Counted from the first letter of the stretch, positions 16,856-28,206 are shown. The stretch: DNA of 64,000 nucleotides from Syntrophobacterales bacterium (GCA_023229795.1 JALNYP010000011.1:1-64000), one strand, 5' to 3'. The notes: a model not told the origin generated them from the letters alone. Translations and numbers: made by a program.

Positions 16856-16984
16856 GTAGGGGCGGACCCAGGTGTCCGCCCTGCTTGAGGGCGCACACGC
16901 AGGTCCGCCCCTCCATTTTTAGTCACTCGTTCCCAAGCTCTGCTTGGGCATCATTGGGAAAATAGTGGGCCATGCCCACCCTAC
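16856..16984. repeat. cluster of four short palindromic repeats
   Basis: The ffh-rtcB gap holds two RAYT-family palindromes (GGGCGGAC / GTCCGCCC at 16859-16880 and GGCGCACACGCAGGTCCGCCCC at 16890-16912). A CGTTCCCAAGCT / GCTTGGG element follows at about 16926-16950, then GTGGGC-AT-GCCCAC with flanking CCTAC at 16965-16984. Three different families are stacked here. Confidence 0.7.
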
Positions 16985-17060
16985 AATTTTGCCCAGGGCA
17001 GGCCAAACCCGCCTTTTGTACCCTTGTTATACCAGAAAACCCCAAACTAAAAACCGAAAT

Positions 17061-18500
<1,440 letters not shown>

Positions 18501-18511
18501 AAGACAGTTTC

Positions 18512-18550
18512 CAGTGGTCAGTAATCAGTGCTGTGCTCCTGATCCCTGAC
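18512..18550. repeat. 7-bp-period tandem array (CAGTNNT type)
   Basis: Units CAGTGGT, CAGTAAT and CAGTGCT follow each other exactly, trailing into GATCCCT. The array lies directly upstream of rtcB. Confidence 0.6.
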
Positions 18551-18561
18551 ATATAATAACT

Positions 18562-19017
18562 TCACAGATCCAGGACCACCGTGGCCCGCCAGCCGCCGTG
18601 GTCGGGCACGATTTCCAGTTGATGAAAGGTCGCCGCCTTGACCGCGGTCTTGGCCGGATGCCGGGTCTCATCGTAAATGTCCCCCTGCACCCGAGCATCC
18701 AAATGCTCATCGGTCAGGGTCACCACGGTAAAATCCCGGCCCAAAAATCCATCGATATCAAAAAGATAAAGCAGGTGGTTGAGCCAGTCAACCAGGAGGG
18801 CTTCCCGGTCGCTGGAGGCCACGCTCACCTCTCGGATAACCCTGCGTCGCAAAAACCGCACGTCCGTCAGGGTGGCGCTTAAGGCGCGACCCGCATTTTC
18901 AAAGAGCCGGGGAAGACTCTCGCCCCACAAGCGCCAGGCCAGGTCCGCGGTATGCGGCATCTGACGATAAGGGCGACGCCGCCTCCGGAGAGAGGCCTCC
19001 GCGTTTCTGCCTTTCAT
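18562..19017 (-). CDS. archease
   Basis: A 151-residue archease that promotes multiple turnover of RtcB by aiding guanylylation. The family core starts at MPHTADLAWRLWGESLPRLFENAGRALSATL, with Asp and His metal ligands in HTAD and the C-terminal VPDHGGWRATVVLDL, and the LLVDWLNHLLYLFD segment in the middle. The first 19 residues are basic and may not be translated; ATG 18960 is the alternative start. It precedes rtcB by about 60 bases. Confidence 0.93.
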   Translation of the reverse strand: MKGRNAEASLRRRRRPYRQMPHTADLAWRLWGESLPRLFENAGRALSATLTDVRFLRRRVIREVSVASSDREALLVDWLNHLLYLFDIDGFLGRDFTVVTLTDEHLDARVQGDIYDETRHPAKTAVKAATFHQLEIVPDHGGWRATVVLDL

Positions 19018-19108
19018 AACTTAATTAAGTTAAGAACTTTACAACTTATATCAAGCCCTGGAATAATTCAGCCGGGCACAATTTCTACCCTGGGAGCAGG
19101 CCAGCTTC

Positions 19109-19759
<651 letters not shown>

Positions 19760-19893
19760 TTGTTTAACCTTGTGCAATCCTATAGGGCGGCCTGTGGCCG
19801 CCTTTAGGCCCAGGAGGGGACGCCTCTTGCTCCCAAATTCTTAAGGGGTCGGAGCAGAGACGGGTGCCCCTTGCCCTCTCCCTCAGAACCCAA

Positions 19894-21765
19894 TTATTTT
19901 CCCGCGCCCGCCGGCCGGATGTGTTCGCACCACTGCACGCAGAAGGCGCAGCCGGAGCACACGTCGGGGTCGATCAGCAGTTTGCCCGCTTCGCCTTTCT
20001 CCAGGTACATGGCCGGGCAGCCGAAATAGTCCAGGCAGTGGCGGCAGTCCTCACAACCCCGGGTCACCTGGAAGCGGGCCTGGCGCTTTTTGCCGGTGAT
20101 GCGGGCTTCATACAAGACGCAGGGCGCCTGGGAGATGAGCACCCGGACGCCGGCGGCTGCCAGGGCCTCCTTGGTGGCCGCCAGGCTTTCTTTGTACTTG
20201 AACGGATTCACCACCCAGAGCTGGTTTACCCCCAGGGCCTTAACCACCCGGGGAATGGGCACGTGCTCACCGGGATAGCCCGGCGGCAGCATACTAACCC
20301 CGGGATGGGGCTGGGAGCCCGTCATGGCCGTGGTGCCGTTGTCCAGAATCACCAGGAGGAAATCGTGGCGGTTGTGCACCGCATTCACCAGGGCCGGCAG
20401 CCCGGCGTGGAAAAAGGTGGAATCCCCGATGAAGGCTACCACCTTCTGGCCCGTGGCCTGGGAGATCCCCGCTGCGGTGCTGATGGACGACCCCATGCAA
20501 ATGAGGAAATCGGCCATGGACAGCGGCGGCAAGAGCCCTAGGGTATAGCAGCCGATATCCGTGGGAAAGACGCCCTCGACCCCCAGGTCCTTCAGGGCGA
20601 TCTTCACGGCATAGTAAGTGGCCCGGTGGGGACAGCCGGGGCACAGGTTGGGCGGCCGGTCCGGCAAGGTATGCCCCAAGATCCCCTCCGGGATTGCCAG
20701 CGCCGGCGCCTCATACGCCGCGCCGAAAAACCGGGCGATCACCTGCCGCACCAGGCCTGGGTGGTATTCGAAGAGGCGGGAAAATAATTCCGGGTCTTTG
20801 CCCCGGATGGTCACCATCAGCCCCCTGGTCTGGGCGATAGCCTTGAGGCCCTCTTCCAGAAAGGGCTCCAGTTCCTCCACCACCAGGACCTTAGAAAGCG
20901 GCGCCAGGAAATCCTCTATCAGCCTCTCGGGCAGCGGCTGGGTGAATCCCAGTTCGAGCACTTTCACCTTGTCCGTCAAGCCTAATTCTTTCAGTGCGTC
21001 CGCCACGTAGCTGCGGCTCACGCCGCTGGTGACGATCCCCCAGGCGCCGTTGCCGCCGGCCCGATTGTAGGGAGAAACCTCGGCCAGGGCGCGGGCCTGG
21101 TCCTCCGCTTGCAGCAGGCGCACGTGGGCCTGGCGGGCCACCGCCGGCACCATCACCTTTTGGAAGGGCTCTTTGTGGAACTTGCCCAAGCCTGGCGGGG
21201 GGGGCAGCTCCCCCAGGGTCACCGGCCCCCGGGTGTGGTTCACCCGGGTGGTGGTGCGCAACAGCACCGGGACCTTAAGCTCCTCGGAGAGGGCGAAGGC
21301 CGCCTTGGTCATTTCCAGGGCTTCGTCCGGGTTGGCCGGCTCCAGCATGGGCAGTCCCGCCATTTTGGCGTAGTAGCGATTGTCCTGCTCATTCTGGCTG
21401 GAGAACAGCGACGGGTCATCGGCGCTGACGATCACCATGCCCCCCTTCACCCCCACGTAGGCCAGGGTCATGAGGGCATCGGCAGCCACGTTGAGCCCGA
21501 CGTGCTTCATGGCGCACAGCACCCGCCAGCCGCAGGCCGCGGTGCCTGCGGCCACTTCCAGGGCCACCTTTTCATTGGTGGAAAATTCGAACCGGAGGTC
21601 GGTCTCCCGGGAAATTTCGTAGCAGCGGTCGCCGATCTCCGAGGCGGGAGTCCCCGGATAGGTGGTCACCAGGGCCACCCCGGCTTCCAGGGCGCCCCGG
21701 ACTATGGCTTCATTCCCCAGGAAAAGCCGCCGCTCTCCGGGCTGTCCGGACAAAAGTTCTGACAT
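19894..21765 (-). CDS. iorA: indolepyruvate ferredoxin oxidoreductase alpha subunit
   Basis: A 623-residue thiamine-diphosphate enzyme subunit. The N-terminal pyrimidine-type domain has TTYPGTPASEIGDRCYEIS (about 35-53), and the C-terminal half has the TPP-binding CPGCPHRATYYAVK and GDSTFFHAGLPALVNAVHN. Two Fe-S motifs close the protein: CEDCRHCLDYFGCP and CSGCAFCVQWC. ATG 21765 gives the usual N terminus; an ATG at 21789 is possible. iorB follows. Confidence 0.95.
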   Translation of the reverse strand: MSELLSGQPGERRLFLGNEAIVRGALEAGVALVTTYPGTPASEIGDRCYEISRETDLRFEFSTNEKVALEVAAGTAACGWRVLCAMKHVGLNVAADALMTLAYVGVKGGMVIVSADDPSLFSSQNEQDNRYYAKMAGLPMLEPANPDEALEMTKAAFALSEELKVPVLLRTTTRVNHTRGPVTLGELPPPPGLGKFHKEPFQKVMVPAVARQAHVRLLQAEDQARALAEVSPYNRAGGNGAWGIVTSGVSRSYVADALKELGLTDKVKVLELGFTQPLPERLIEDFLAPLSKVLVVEELEPFLEEGLKAIAQTRGLMVTIRGKDPELFSRLFEYHPGLVRQVIARFFGAAYEAPALAIPEGILGHTLPDRPPNLCPGCPHRATYYAVKIALKDLGVEGVFPTDIGCYTLGLLPPLSMADFLICMGSSISTAAGISQATGQKVVAFIGDSTFFHAGLPALVNAVHNRHDFLLVILDNGTTAMTGSQPHPGVSMLPPGYPGEHVPIPRVVKALGVNQLWVVNPFKYKESLAATKEALAAAGVRVLISQAPCVLYEARITGKKRQARFQVTRGCEDCRHCLDYFGCPAMYLEKGEAGKLLIDPDVCSGCAFCVQWCEHIRPAGAGK

Positions 21766-21904
21766 AAGGTCCGTACCTGTTGGTTTCATCCGCCCGGCGC
21801 CAATACGTGAACCGCCGGGGCCAAAGAACTCCCCCGCGGCCGGCAGCCAAGCCGAGAAAATTTGCATAAATTATAATTATTAACATATTCCCGGCGAATT
21901 ACGA

Positions 21905-21935
21905 ACAAAAAAACGCCGCCAAGCTGGCGGCGGAA
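21905..21935 (-). terminator. rho-independent terminator
   Basis: CGCCGCC / GGCGGCG stem with a tiny loop (21914-21932), followed on the minus strand by a run of seven T. It ends transcription from the receiver-domain gene before iorA. Confidence 0.88.
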
Positions 21936-22041
21936 GCGGCAGAAGTTCAGGAATCCAGGGAAGGGGCGGGGACGGCAAATACTGGCGTCAGGCTTTCAGA
22001 GCCTGGTTCCCGAGAGAAATATCCGTTTCACCCCAGGGTTA

Positions 22042-22443
22042 TCAGGCTTCCAGGAGGGGGGATACGAAAGCCTTCCCCTGGCGCACGGTCTCGATGGCGG
22101 CAAAGAGCGCCACATCCGCGTCCTCCTTCAGGAGATAGCCGTCCACGCCGGCCGCCTGGGCTTGCTGCAGATATTCTTTACTGCGATGCATGCTCAGAAT
22201 CAATATTTTGATGTCGGGATACAGCTTCTTGATCTTCTCTGCCGCGGCCAGTCCCCGCAAACGCGGCATGGAAATATCCAGAATGACCAGGTCCGGATGG
22301 ATTTTCTGGAGAAGCTCCAGGAGTTCTATCCCGTCTCCGGCCTCCCCCACCACCTGCATGTCGCGGTTTTCCTGAATGATCTTTTTTATGCCTTGGCGCA
22401 CTAATACATGATCGTCGGCGAGCACGATGTTATAAGGAGCCAT
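22042..22443 (-). CDS. stand-alone response regulator receiver protein
   Basis: A 133-residue receiver domain of the NarL type. Acidic pocket DD in VLADDHVLVRQG (about 8-9), phospho-acceptor Asp in LVILDISMPRLRGL (about 54), Ser in LILSMH and Lys in GYLLKED are all present. The HTH output domain usual for NarL-type regulators is absent and the protein ends soon after SPLLEA. GGAAG precedes the ATG at 22443. No kinase is adjacent. Confidence 0.88.
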   Translation of the reverse strand: MAPYNIVLADDHVLVRQGIKKIIQENRDMQVVGEAGDGIELLELLQKIHPDLVILDISMPRLRGLAAAEKIKKLYPDIKILILSMHRSKEYLQQAQAAGVDGYLLKEDADVALFAAIETVRQGKAFVSPLLEA

Positions 22444-23329
22444 GGTGAACTTCCTTTCTCCGGTAATCCATTGCAATCTTACCGGTTTAACGTTCCATGA
22501 CCATCCTGGTGTGGAAGATATTTGCCCCAGCCCCGGGGCGGGGGGACGCCGAGCCACTGCTTATTCCCCGGCATACCTTCTACCCCCTGAATCGGCGACA
22601 CCCCTCAAGCCGGACTCTTACTCTCGCCGCCAGGACCCACCCGAAAGTCCAGGGCAAGTCAACCCGGGGGGAGGAATTTAGGCACCTTTTCGGGGATCGG
22701 TCGTTCCAAATCCAATCGATGTTCCAATAAGCAGCATCAAACCTAAGGAGTGTGAAAATTTACTATAATGAGGGAGTTGAGAATCCACCGATTCTCGTAA
22801 CATTCCAAGAATATGGTATTTGATAACCATCCGCCAGGGCCTTGTCAATGAAGCCTTTGAAAATTATGCCTCTTTTTTAAGAAAATTTTATCATTTACGC
22901 ATATGCAAAGACTTGTGAGAATAAATGGTTTTAGAATGAACTTGATGATGGGTAATTCCCGCAATAAAATAGCGTCTTCCCTCCCCTGCTTATTTAAATC
23001 ATTAGTTTAAATAATATTAAAAATTACTTGTGGATAACTTCAGCTTTCTGGCTATCCGTAAATCTATCCAATTTTCTTGCTTGACTTGGTAGTAAGAGGC
23101 CTCGCCGCCAAAGTTTGGCTGGATCGGCAGAACTGCGGGCGCAAGGAGAGATCCGAAGCAATATTAAGCAATAAGGCAGGACTATGAGGCGCCGATCAGT
23201 CCAAAGGCACAAGCGGAATTGGTGCCTGGTGCGGTCCTCCGGGTACAATCCAGGGTCCGAGACACCGCTCCTCGGTTCCACCCGCCGAAAATATGATTCC
23301 CACATCGTTAGGAACTATATAGTTTATCC
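22444..23329. other. 886-bp gene-free region with AT-rich core
   Basis: No reading frame here has convincing coding character; a 93-codon frame at 23024-23305 lacks a ribosome site and family resemblance. The core at about 22730-23045 is far richer in A and T than the surroundings. A perfect DnaA-box sequence, TGTGGATAA, lies at 23029-23037 beside the most AT-rich stretch. Confidence 0.5.
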
Positions 23330-23767
23330 CTATTTTTTCTTGCCCCGCATCCACCAGGGGAGATCGCCGGGTCCCTGGCCCGCCCGCACCTGGGCCAACT
23401 CCTCCTTGAGCTGCGTCACTTCGGTCTTGAGCCGGCCGACCTCCGCCGCCAGGGACGGGACCTCGGCCTTGAACCGCTCCGCCTCGCCGCGCAGCCGGGC
23501 CGACTCCCCCTGTAATGCGGTGAGTTCAGACTTCACCGCGGCGGCTTCCCGGGCCGCGGCTTTGACCGCCGCCACTTCGGCCCTGAGCCCGTTAAGGCTG
23601 GCCTCCAGGTCCTTGAAACGCTCTTGGGCCTCAACGGCCAACTCCGGCCCCGGTTGTCCCCGGCCGCCTCGGCTCAGCACCGAAAGATCGGGGACTACGG
23701 TATCCAACGGATTGGCCTGGATAACGGCATCCAGGGGATTTTCGCCGATGGTGCTGCGCTTGGCCAT
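23330..23767 (-). CDS. coiled-coil partner of orphan ParA
   Basis: A 145-residue protein. The basic N terminus MAKRSTIGENPLDAVIQ recalls the short Lys/Arg-containing N-terminal peptides by which ParB and other partners stimulate ParA ATPases. Residues about 45-130 form a heptad-rich Ala/Glu/Leu coiled coil, and the C terminus ends PWWMRGKKK. Four bases separate it from the upstream parA, so they are co-transcribed. It has no ParB fold. Such ParA-adaptor pairs position protein cargo; the cargo here is unknown. Confidence 0.7.
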   Translation of the reverse strand: MAKRSTIGENPLDAVIQANPLDTVVPDLSVLSRGGRGQPGPELAVEAQERFKDLEASLNGLRAEVAAVKAAAREAAAVKSELTALQGESARLRGEAERFKAEVPSLAAEVGRLKTEVTQLKEELAQVRAGQGPGDLPWWMRGKKK

Positions 23768-23771
23768 ATCG

Positions 23772-24533
23772 TCAACTCCCTTCTTGACTGATGATCTCGT
23801 CGGCCAGGGCCCGGTAATCTGCGGCGCCGGCGCACTTGTCGTCATATTGAATAATGGCCTGGCCGAAAGACGGGCATTCGGCCAGCCGGACGTTTTCCCG
23901 AATGACGGTGTGGTACACCACGTCGCCGGACCGCTGGCGCAATTGTTCCACCACCTCCCGGGCGTGGCGGGTGCGGGAATCCACCCGGCAGGCCAGGATG
24001 CCCGAAATCTTCAGGTCGGGGTTGAGGCGGTCCCTGACCACCTCCACGGTTTGCAGCAACTGGGCCAGGCCGCTCAAGGCCATGACATGGGCCTCCACCG
24101 GGACCAGGAGTTCCTGCACCGCCACCAGGGCGTTGACGGTGAGGACCCCCAGGGTGGGCGGGCAGTCGATGAGCACGTAATCCCAGCGGTCCGGGGGCAG
24201 GCGGTTCAAGTTGCGGCGCAGGATGGTTTCGGCTCCCACTTCTCCGGCCAGCATCTTCTCGGCCCCCACCAGCCACGACGACGACGGCACCAGATCCACC
24301 CCGGCTACCCCCGCGTCCTGCACCAACTCCAGCATCTCGCCATTGTCCGCAAAGATCCCCAGCACTCCCTTGCCGGGGCTTTTGACCCCGAACCACGCCG
24401 TAGTGGAATATTGCGGGTCCAGGTCGATGACCAGCACCCGCCGCCCCTTTTCCCCCAGGGCCGCAGCCAGGTTGACGCTGGTGGTGGTCTTGCCGCTTCC
24501 CCCCTTCTGGTTCGCAATGGCAAACGTTCTCAT
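23772..24533 (-). CDS. ParA-family ATPase (orphan)
   Basis: A 253-residue P-loop ATPase with deviant Walker A KGGSGKTT (10-17), Walker A' VLVIDLDPQ (about 33-41) and Walker B YVLIDCPPTLG (about 119-129). Such ATPases bind DNA non-specifically as dimers and move plasmids, chromosomes or protein complexes. No parB or parS-like site was recognised; instead a coiled-coil protein follows directly. The start at 24533 gives the canonical MRTFAIANQKGG. Confidence 0.9.
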   Translation of the reverse strand: MRTFAIANQKGGSGKTTTSVNLAAALGEKGRRVLVIDLDPQYSTTAWFGVKSPGKGVLGIFADNGEMLELVQDAGVAGVDLVPSSSWLVGAEKMLAGEVGAETILRRNLNRLPPDRWDYVLIDCPPTLGVLTVNALVAVQELLVPVEAHVMALSGLAQLLQTVEVVRDRLNPDLKISGILACRVDSRTRHAREVVEQLRQRSGDVVYHTVIRENVRLAECPSFGQAIIQYDDKCAGAADYRALADEIISQEGS

Positions 24534-24986
24534 GGCGTGTCTGTCTCCCTCGTCAATCCATCCCCGGGCGGCAGGTGCCGCCGGAGCAGAGGCTGTGATG
24601 CTCAGGTCGGGCCGGAACCCCTTAAAAAAAGCGCCCGGGCGCAGTCCAGACCCTCATCAGGTCTGGAACGCTCGGGCTGCCAATCTTCTCAAGGAACGGC
24701 CTCATGCGGCGGCCTTCCGGTCTGTTGGTTGATTTTATCCACCTTGCCACAAGCGGACGCGCCTGTCAACTTAAGCGAGCGGCCTCAAATCAAACCTGGT
24801 CATCACTAAAGCTCAAGCTGACACCTCATTACTGAAATTTTTCTCGGGGAAAAATTTTCTCGGGTCACACCGGGGGATGCAAAACCTCGCGTAATCTGCG
24901 AAAATAATGGGGACCTGCCGCCCATCCTGCGAAGGCGAGGACGTGGCAAGAATATAAGCTCAGACTTCAGTTTTCAGGATCGCCCC
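24534..24986. other. 453-bp divergent intergenic region
   Basis: It lies between divergent parA and a lipoprotein gene, so it must hold promoters for both. Visible are an 8-bp inverted repeat (TCCAGACC / GGTCTGGA, about 24640-24663), a GCCGC-type palindrome near 24700-24715, and a direct repeat of TTTTCTCGGG at about 24838-24866. No gene is supported. Confidence 0.45.
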
Positions 24987-25370
24987 ATGACTCTATGGCC
25001 CCGGCTTCTGGCGGTTGCCCTCCTGTGCGTGACCAGCGCCTGTGTCTCCGCCGGCACCAAGGCCATCAACGACCCTGAGACCATCTCCCGGATCGAGGTG
25101 GGTAAGTCCACCCCGGCCGATGTGGTGGCTCTCTTGGGCTACCCCCTCACCGCCTCCTATGGCGAAAAGGGCGAGCCCACCTGGCACTATGCCTATACCA
25201 CCGCGACGCCCCTGCCCACCGGTTACTTGCCCGTGGTAAAGGCCTTTACCCCCGATCTGAGCGAGACGACCCGGAGATTCGGGGTGACCTTCAATAAAGA
25301 AGGGGTGGTCAAAAGCCTGGGGCCGGAACAGCCCCCGCGGCTCCCTGAAAACCCCAGCCCCACTGGCTGA
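24987..25370 (+). CDS. SmpA/BamE-like outer-membrane lipoprotein
   Basis: A 127-residue lipoprotein. The signal peptide ends in VTSAC, giving a lipidated Cys at about 19. The mature part has the SmpA/BamE-like pattern: ISRIEVGKSTPADVVALLGYP followed by WHYAYT and a late GVTFNKEGVVKSLG. BamE helps the BAM complex, but this fold is shared by other envelope lipoproteins, so the exact role is uncertain. Confidence 0.8.
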   Translation: MTLWPRLLAVALLCVTSACVSAGTKAINDPETISRIEVGKSTPADVVALLGYPLTASYGEKGEPTWHYAYTTATPLPTGYLPVVKAFTPDLSETTRRFGVTFNKEGVVKSLGPEQPPRLPENPSPTG

Positions 25371-25530
25371 TCAGGTTGCCCACTTGCATTTTTCCGAGCA
25401 AAATTAGATAAACCATACAAAACGACTTGCTCCGTACCTGATCAATCCTGGTCGCCGGTGCTGTGCATGCCTTCCCGGAGATCCGCATTTCTTGCCATTC
25501 TCATCCTGCCTGGAAGAAGGAGGGGGTCTG

Positions 25531-26139
25531 ATGCGTCTGCTGCCGATATGCTTGGGATTTTTACTCCTGATGGGCAATGCCTCTGCGGCCCTGGCGGCGA
25601 GCGCCAAGGCCACGGCGCTGCGGCAAGCCAATGGCCTGGCCGTTTTCACCCCGCCTGAGAAATTCCTGGCCGGTAATTTTGTGGCTGACGAAATGAACCC
25701 CGGGTTCATTTTCGGGACGGTCAAAGCCTTTGCTGCCTCCCGCTCCTGTCCCGCGACCTGGCTTATCGAGACGGCTGATAAAAATCGCCCGTCCGGGCCG
25801 GGCGCCCCGGACGCGCCCGCGGAGTACACCCTCTACCTGGAGGAGGACTGCCCTGACCGAGTGGTCTACTACGTCTTCATCGACCAGAGTGACTTGACCC
25901 CCCAGCAATGGATCGACTGGCGGCAAAAGTTCCACAAGAGCAAGACCGGAGAGGAATTTGACGAGGCCAAATCCAAACTGGAACAGGCCTGCACCGCGGG
26001 TTGCGGGGTCGGCGCGGAGCTGCGGTTCATCCAGAAGAACGGGAAACTCATGACCAAATCTCCGGAAGCAGTTCTGCGGCAAGATCTCAAATTTGCCCCG
26101 ATTTACGATCTGAACCAGCGGAAGAAGATCTTGCCCTAG
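25531..26139 (+). CDS. secreted protein of unknown family
   Basis: A 202-residue protein with a clear signal peptide (LLPICLGFLLLMGNASAALA, likely cleaved after Ala). Two cysteine pairs suggest disulfides: SRSC and EEDC, then a close CTAGC near residue 152. GGAGGGGG precedes the ATG at 25531. I recognise no family. It is co-directional with the DUF6599 gene 21 bases downstream, so it may belong to the same envelope redox group. Confidence 0.7.
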   Translation: MRLLPICLGFLLLMGNASAALAASAKATALRQANGLAVFTPPEKFLAGNFVADEMNPGFIFGTVKAFAASRSCPATWLIETADKNRPSGPGAPDAPAEYTLYLEEDCPDRVVYYVFIDQSDLTPQQWIDWRQKFHKSKTGEEFDEAKSKLEQACTAGCGVGAELRFIQKNGKLMTKSPEAVLRQDLKFAPIYDLNQRKKILP

Positions 26140-26160
26140 GCTGGCCGCATCGGAAAATTT

Positions 26161-27171
26161 ATGGCACGGCGAAAAGCCAAGGTAGGCTCGGCCCAGACGT
26201 TGACCGGTTACGGCATTCTGGCCGTACTGGCCCTGATTACCGTCGGGCTGTTCATCCAGCAGTCCCGCTTCAACCCCGCGGTGATCGTGGCCCAGCGCGC
26301 CCCGCTGCTGCCGGGCCGGCCCCAGGCCGCTTCCCATAAGCCGTCGGCCATCGCCGCACTCCTACCCGAAGTCTCCGGCTTCACTCCCCTGGCTCCGGTC
26401 GAGAGCTACAACCCGGATAATCTTTCCGATAAGATCGACGGCAAGGCCGAGCTCTACCTGCCCGCGGGATTCAAAGAGATGTCCTGCCGCAGCTTCGGGC
26501 TTCCCGCCGCGGGCGGAGCGCATGTGGACGTCTATCTTTACGACATGGGTTCAGCCCCCAATGCCTATGCCGTGTTCAGCGGGCAGCGCCGTTCCGGCTC
26601 CCCCAATATTCCGCTGACCGCCAACGCCTATGCCACAGCCAATGCCCTGTTCTTCACCCAGGGGCGCTTTTACGTGGAGATCGTGGCCGACCGGGCCTCC
26701 GAGGCGCTGCAAAGCCAGCTTTCGGCTTACGCCGCCGCGCTCCTGGCCAAGCTCCCCGCCGAGGGCAAAGCCAGCAAAGCCACGGACGCGACCGCCCTCT
26801 TTCCCAAAGAAGGCCTGGCCCCGGATACGGTGCGCCTCAGCGCCGCCGATGCCTTTGGCCTCGAAGGTTTTAACAACGTGCTCACCGGCGAATACCGCCT
26901 GAAGAGCGGCGCCGCCACGGCCTTTATCGCCAGGCGCGGCACCCCGGAGCAGGCCCAGGCCGATGCCAAGCGTTACCTGGATTTCCTGGCCGACAACGGT
27001 TACAAAAAAAACCAAGCGCCGGGGGACCTCTCGGTGCTCAACCTGGAAGACTCTTTTGAAATCGTTTTTGTCGAGGGTCAAATTCTGGCCGGAGTGCACG
27101 ACGCCTCGTCGCTGGCCGCGGCGCAGGAACTGGCCGCCAATCTAAAAACCTCGCTCAAGGGAAAGCCGTGA
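26161..27171 (+). CDS. DUF6599 family membrane-anchored protein
   Basis: A 336-residue protein with one N-terminal transmembrane helix (about 14-33) and a periplasmic domain. SYNPDNLSDKIDGKAELYLPAGF (about 80-102) is typical of DUF6599. The family commonly neighbours DUF362 and polyferredoxin genes in Desulfobacterota, but its role is not known to me. Its stop overlaps the GTG start of the DUF362 gene. Confidence 0.8.
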   Translation: MARRKAKVGSAQTLTGYGILAVLALITVGLFIQQSRFNPAVIVAQRAPLLPGRPQAASHKPSAIAALLPEVSGFTPLAPVESYNPDNLSDKIDGKAELYLPAGFKEMSCRSFGLPAAGGAHVDVYLYDMGSAPNAYAVFSGQRRSGSPNIPLTANAYATANALFFTQGRFYVEIVADRASEALQSQLSAYAAALLAKLPAEGKASKATDATALFPKEGLAPDTVRLSAADAFGLEGFNNVLTGEYRLKSGAATAFIARRGTPEQAQADAKRYLDFLADNGYKKNQAPGDLSVLNLEDSFEIVFVEGQILAGVHDASSLAAAQELAANLKTSLKGKP

Positions 27172-28190
27172 AAAAAAACACGGATGAAAAAAACCAAAAC
27201 ACCAACGACTTGAACCGCCGGGATTTCCTCAAGCGCGTGGGGTACGCCTCGGCCGTGGCCCTGGCCGCGGGCGGCCTGGGCCTGACCCTCTATGACCCCA
27301 AAGGCCCTGCCCCGGGCGAAAGCCAGAAGGCCTTGACCGGGTTGGGGGATTTTGCGGTGCGTCCCGCGGCTGCGGGGCAGCCGACCATGGCCATCGTGCA
27401 CGGCTCGGACCGGAAGGTGATGGTCGAGCGAGGCATTAAAGCCCTGGGCGGGATGGAGACCTTTATCCAGAAGGGCGACCGGGTGCTTATCAAGGTCAAC
27501 GCCGCGTTCGCCACCCCCGCCTCCCTGGGGGCCACCACCCACCCGGACACCCTCGCCGCCGTGGCGGGCCTCTGCTTCAAGTCCGGCGCGGCCCAGGTAG
27601 CGGTGACGGACAACCCCATCAACAATCCCGACAGCTGCTTCGAGATCACCGGGCTGGCCGGGGCGGCCCGGGCCCGGGGGGCCCGGATCATTGCGCCCCG
27701 GGCCGACCTGTTCGCTCCCCTCAGCCTTCTTGGCGGCAAGCTCCTTCAGAACTGGCCGGTCCTGGCCGGGGTCTTCGCCGGCGTCACCAAGGTCATCGTC
27801 GTGAGCCCGGTCAAGGACCACCAGCGGGCCGGGGCCTCCATGACCCTGAAGAATTTTTACGGCTTCCTGGGAGGGCGGCGTAACGTCTTCCACCAGGACA
27901 TCAACGGCATCATCACCGAGCTCTCCCAGATGCTCAAGCCCACCCTGTGCGTTCTGGACGGCACGGTGAGCATGATGACCAACGGCCCCACCGGTGGGTC
28001 GCTTTCCGATCTGAAGGACACCGGCACCCTGGTGGTCTCCATCGACCCCGTGGCCGCGGACGCGGTGGGGGTGGAGCTGTTGGGGCGCACTTTGGACGAC
28101 GTGCCCTATATCACCATGGCCTCCAAAGCCGGCGCGGGCCAGGCCGACTACCACCGGCTCAACCCGGTGACCATCGACACCAAAGCTTAA
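27168..28190 (+). CDS. Tat-exported DUF362 protein
   Basis: A 340-residue DUF362 protein with a twin-arginine signal (NRRDFLKRVGYASAVALAAGG, about 11-31). The core has VLIKVNAAFATP, TTHPDTLAAVAGLC and the late DPVAADAVGVELLG typical of the domain. GTG 27168 overlaps the upstream stop, indicating coupling. DUF362 proteins are periplasmic partners of iron-sulfur redox proteins; here a polyferredoxin gene follows 16 bases later. The substrate is unknown. Confidence 0.88.
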   Translation: MKKNTDEKNQNTNDLNRRDFLKRVGYASAVALAAGGLGLTLYDPKGPAPGESQKALTGLGDFAVRPAAAGQPTMAIVHGSDRKVMVERGIKALGGMETFIQKGDRVLIKVNAAFATPASLGATTHPDTLAAVAGLCFKSGAAQVAVTDNPINNPDSCFEITGLAGAARARGARIIAPRADLFAPLSLLGGKLLQNWPVLAGVFAGVTKVIVVSPVKDHQRAGASMTLKNFYGFLGGRRNVFHQDINGIITELSQMLKPTLCVLDGTVSMMTNGPTGGSLSDLKDTGTLVVSIDPVAADAVGVELLGRTLDDVPYITMASKAGAGQADYHRLNPVTIDTKA

Positions 28191-28206
28191 GTTACGGTCA
28201 TATCTC

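Noticed and set aside
23024..23305. 93-codon minus-strand frame in the gene-free region
   Set aside because: No ribosome site, mixed composition and no recognisable domain.
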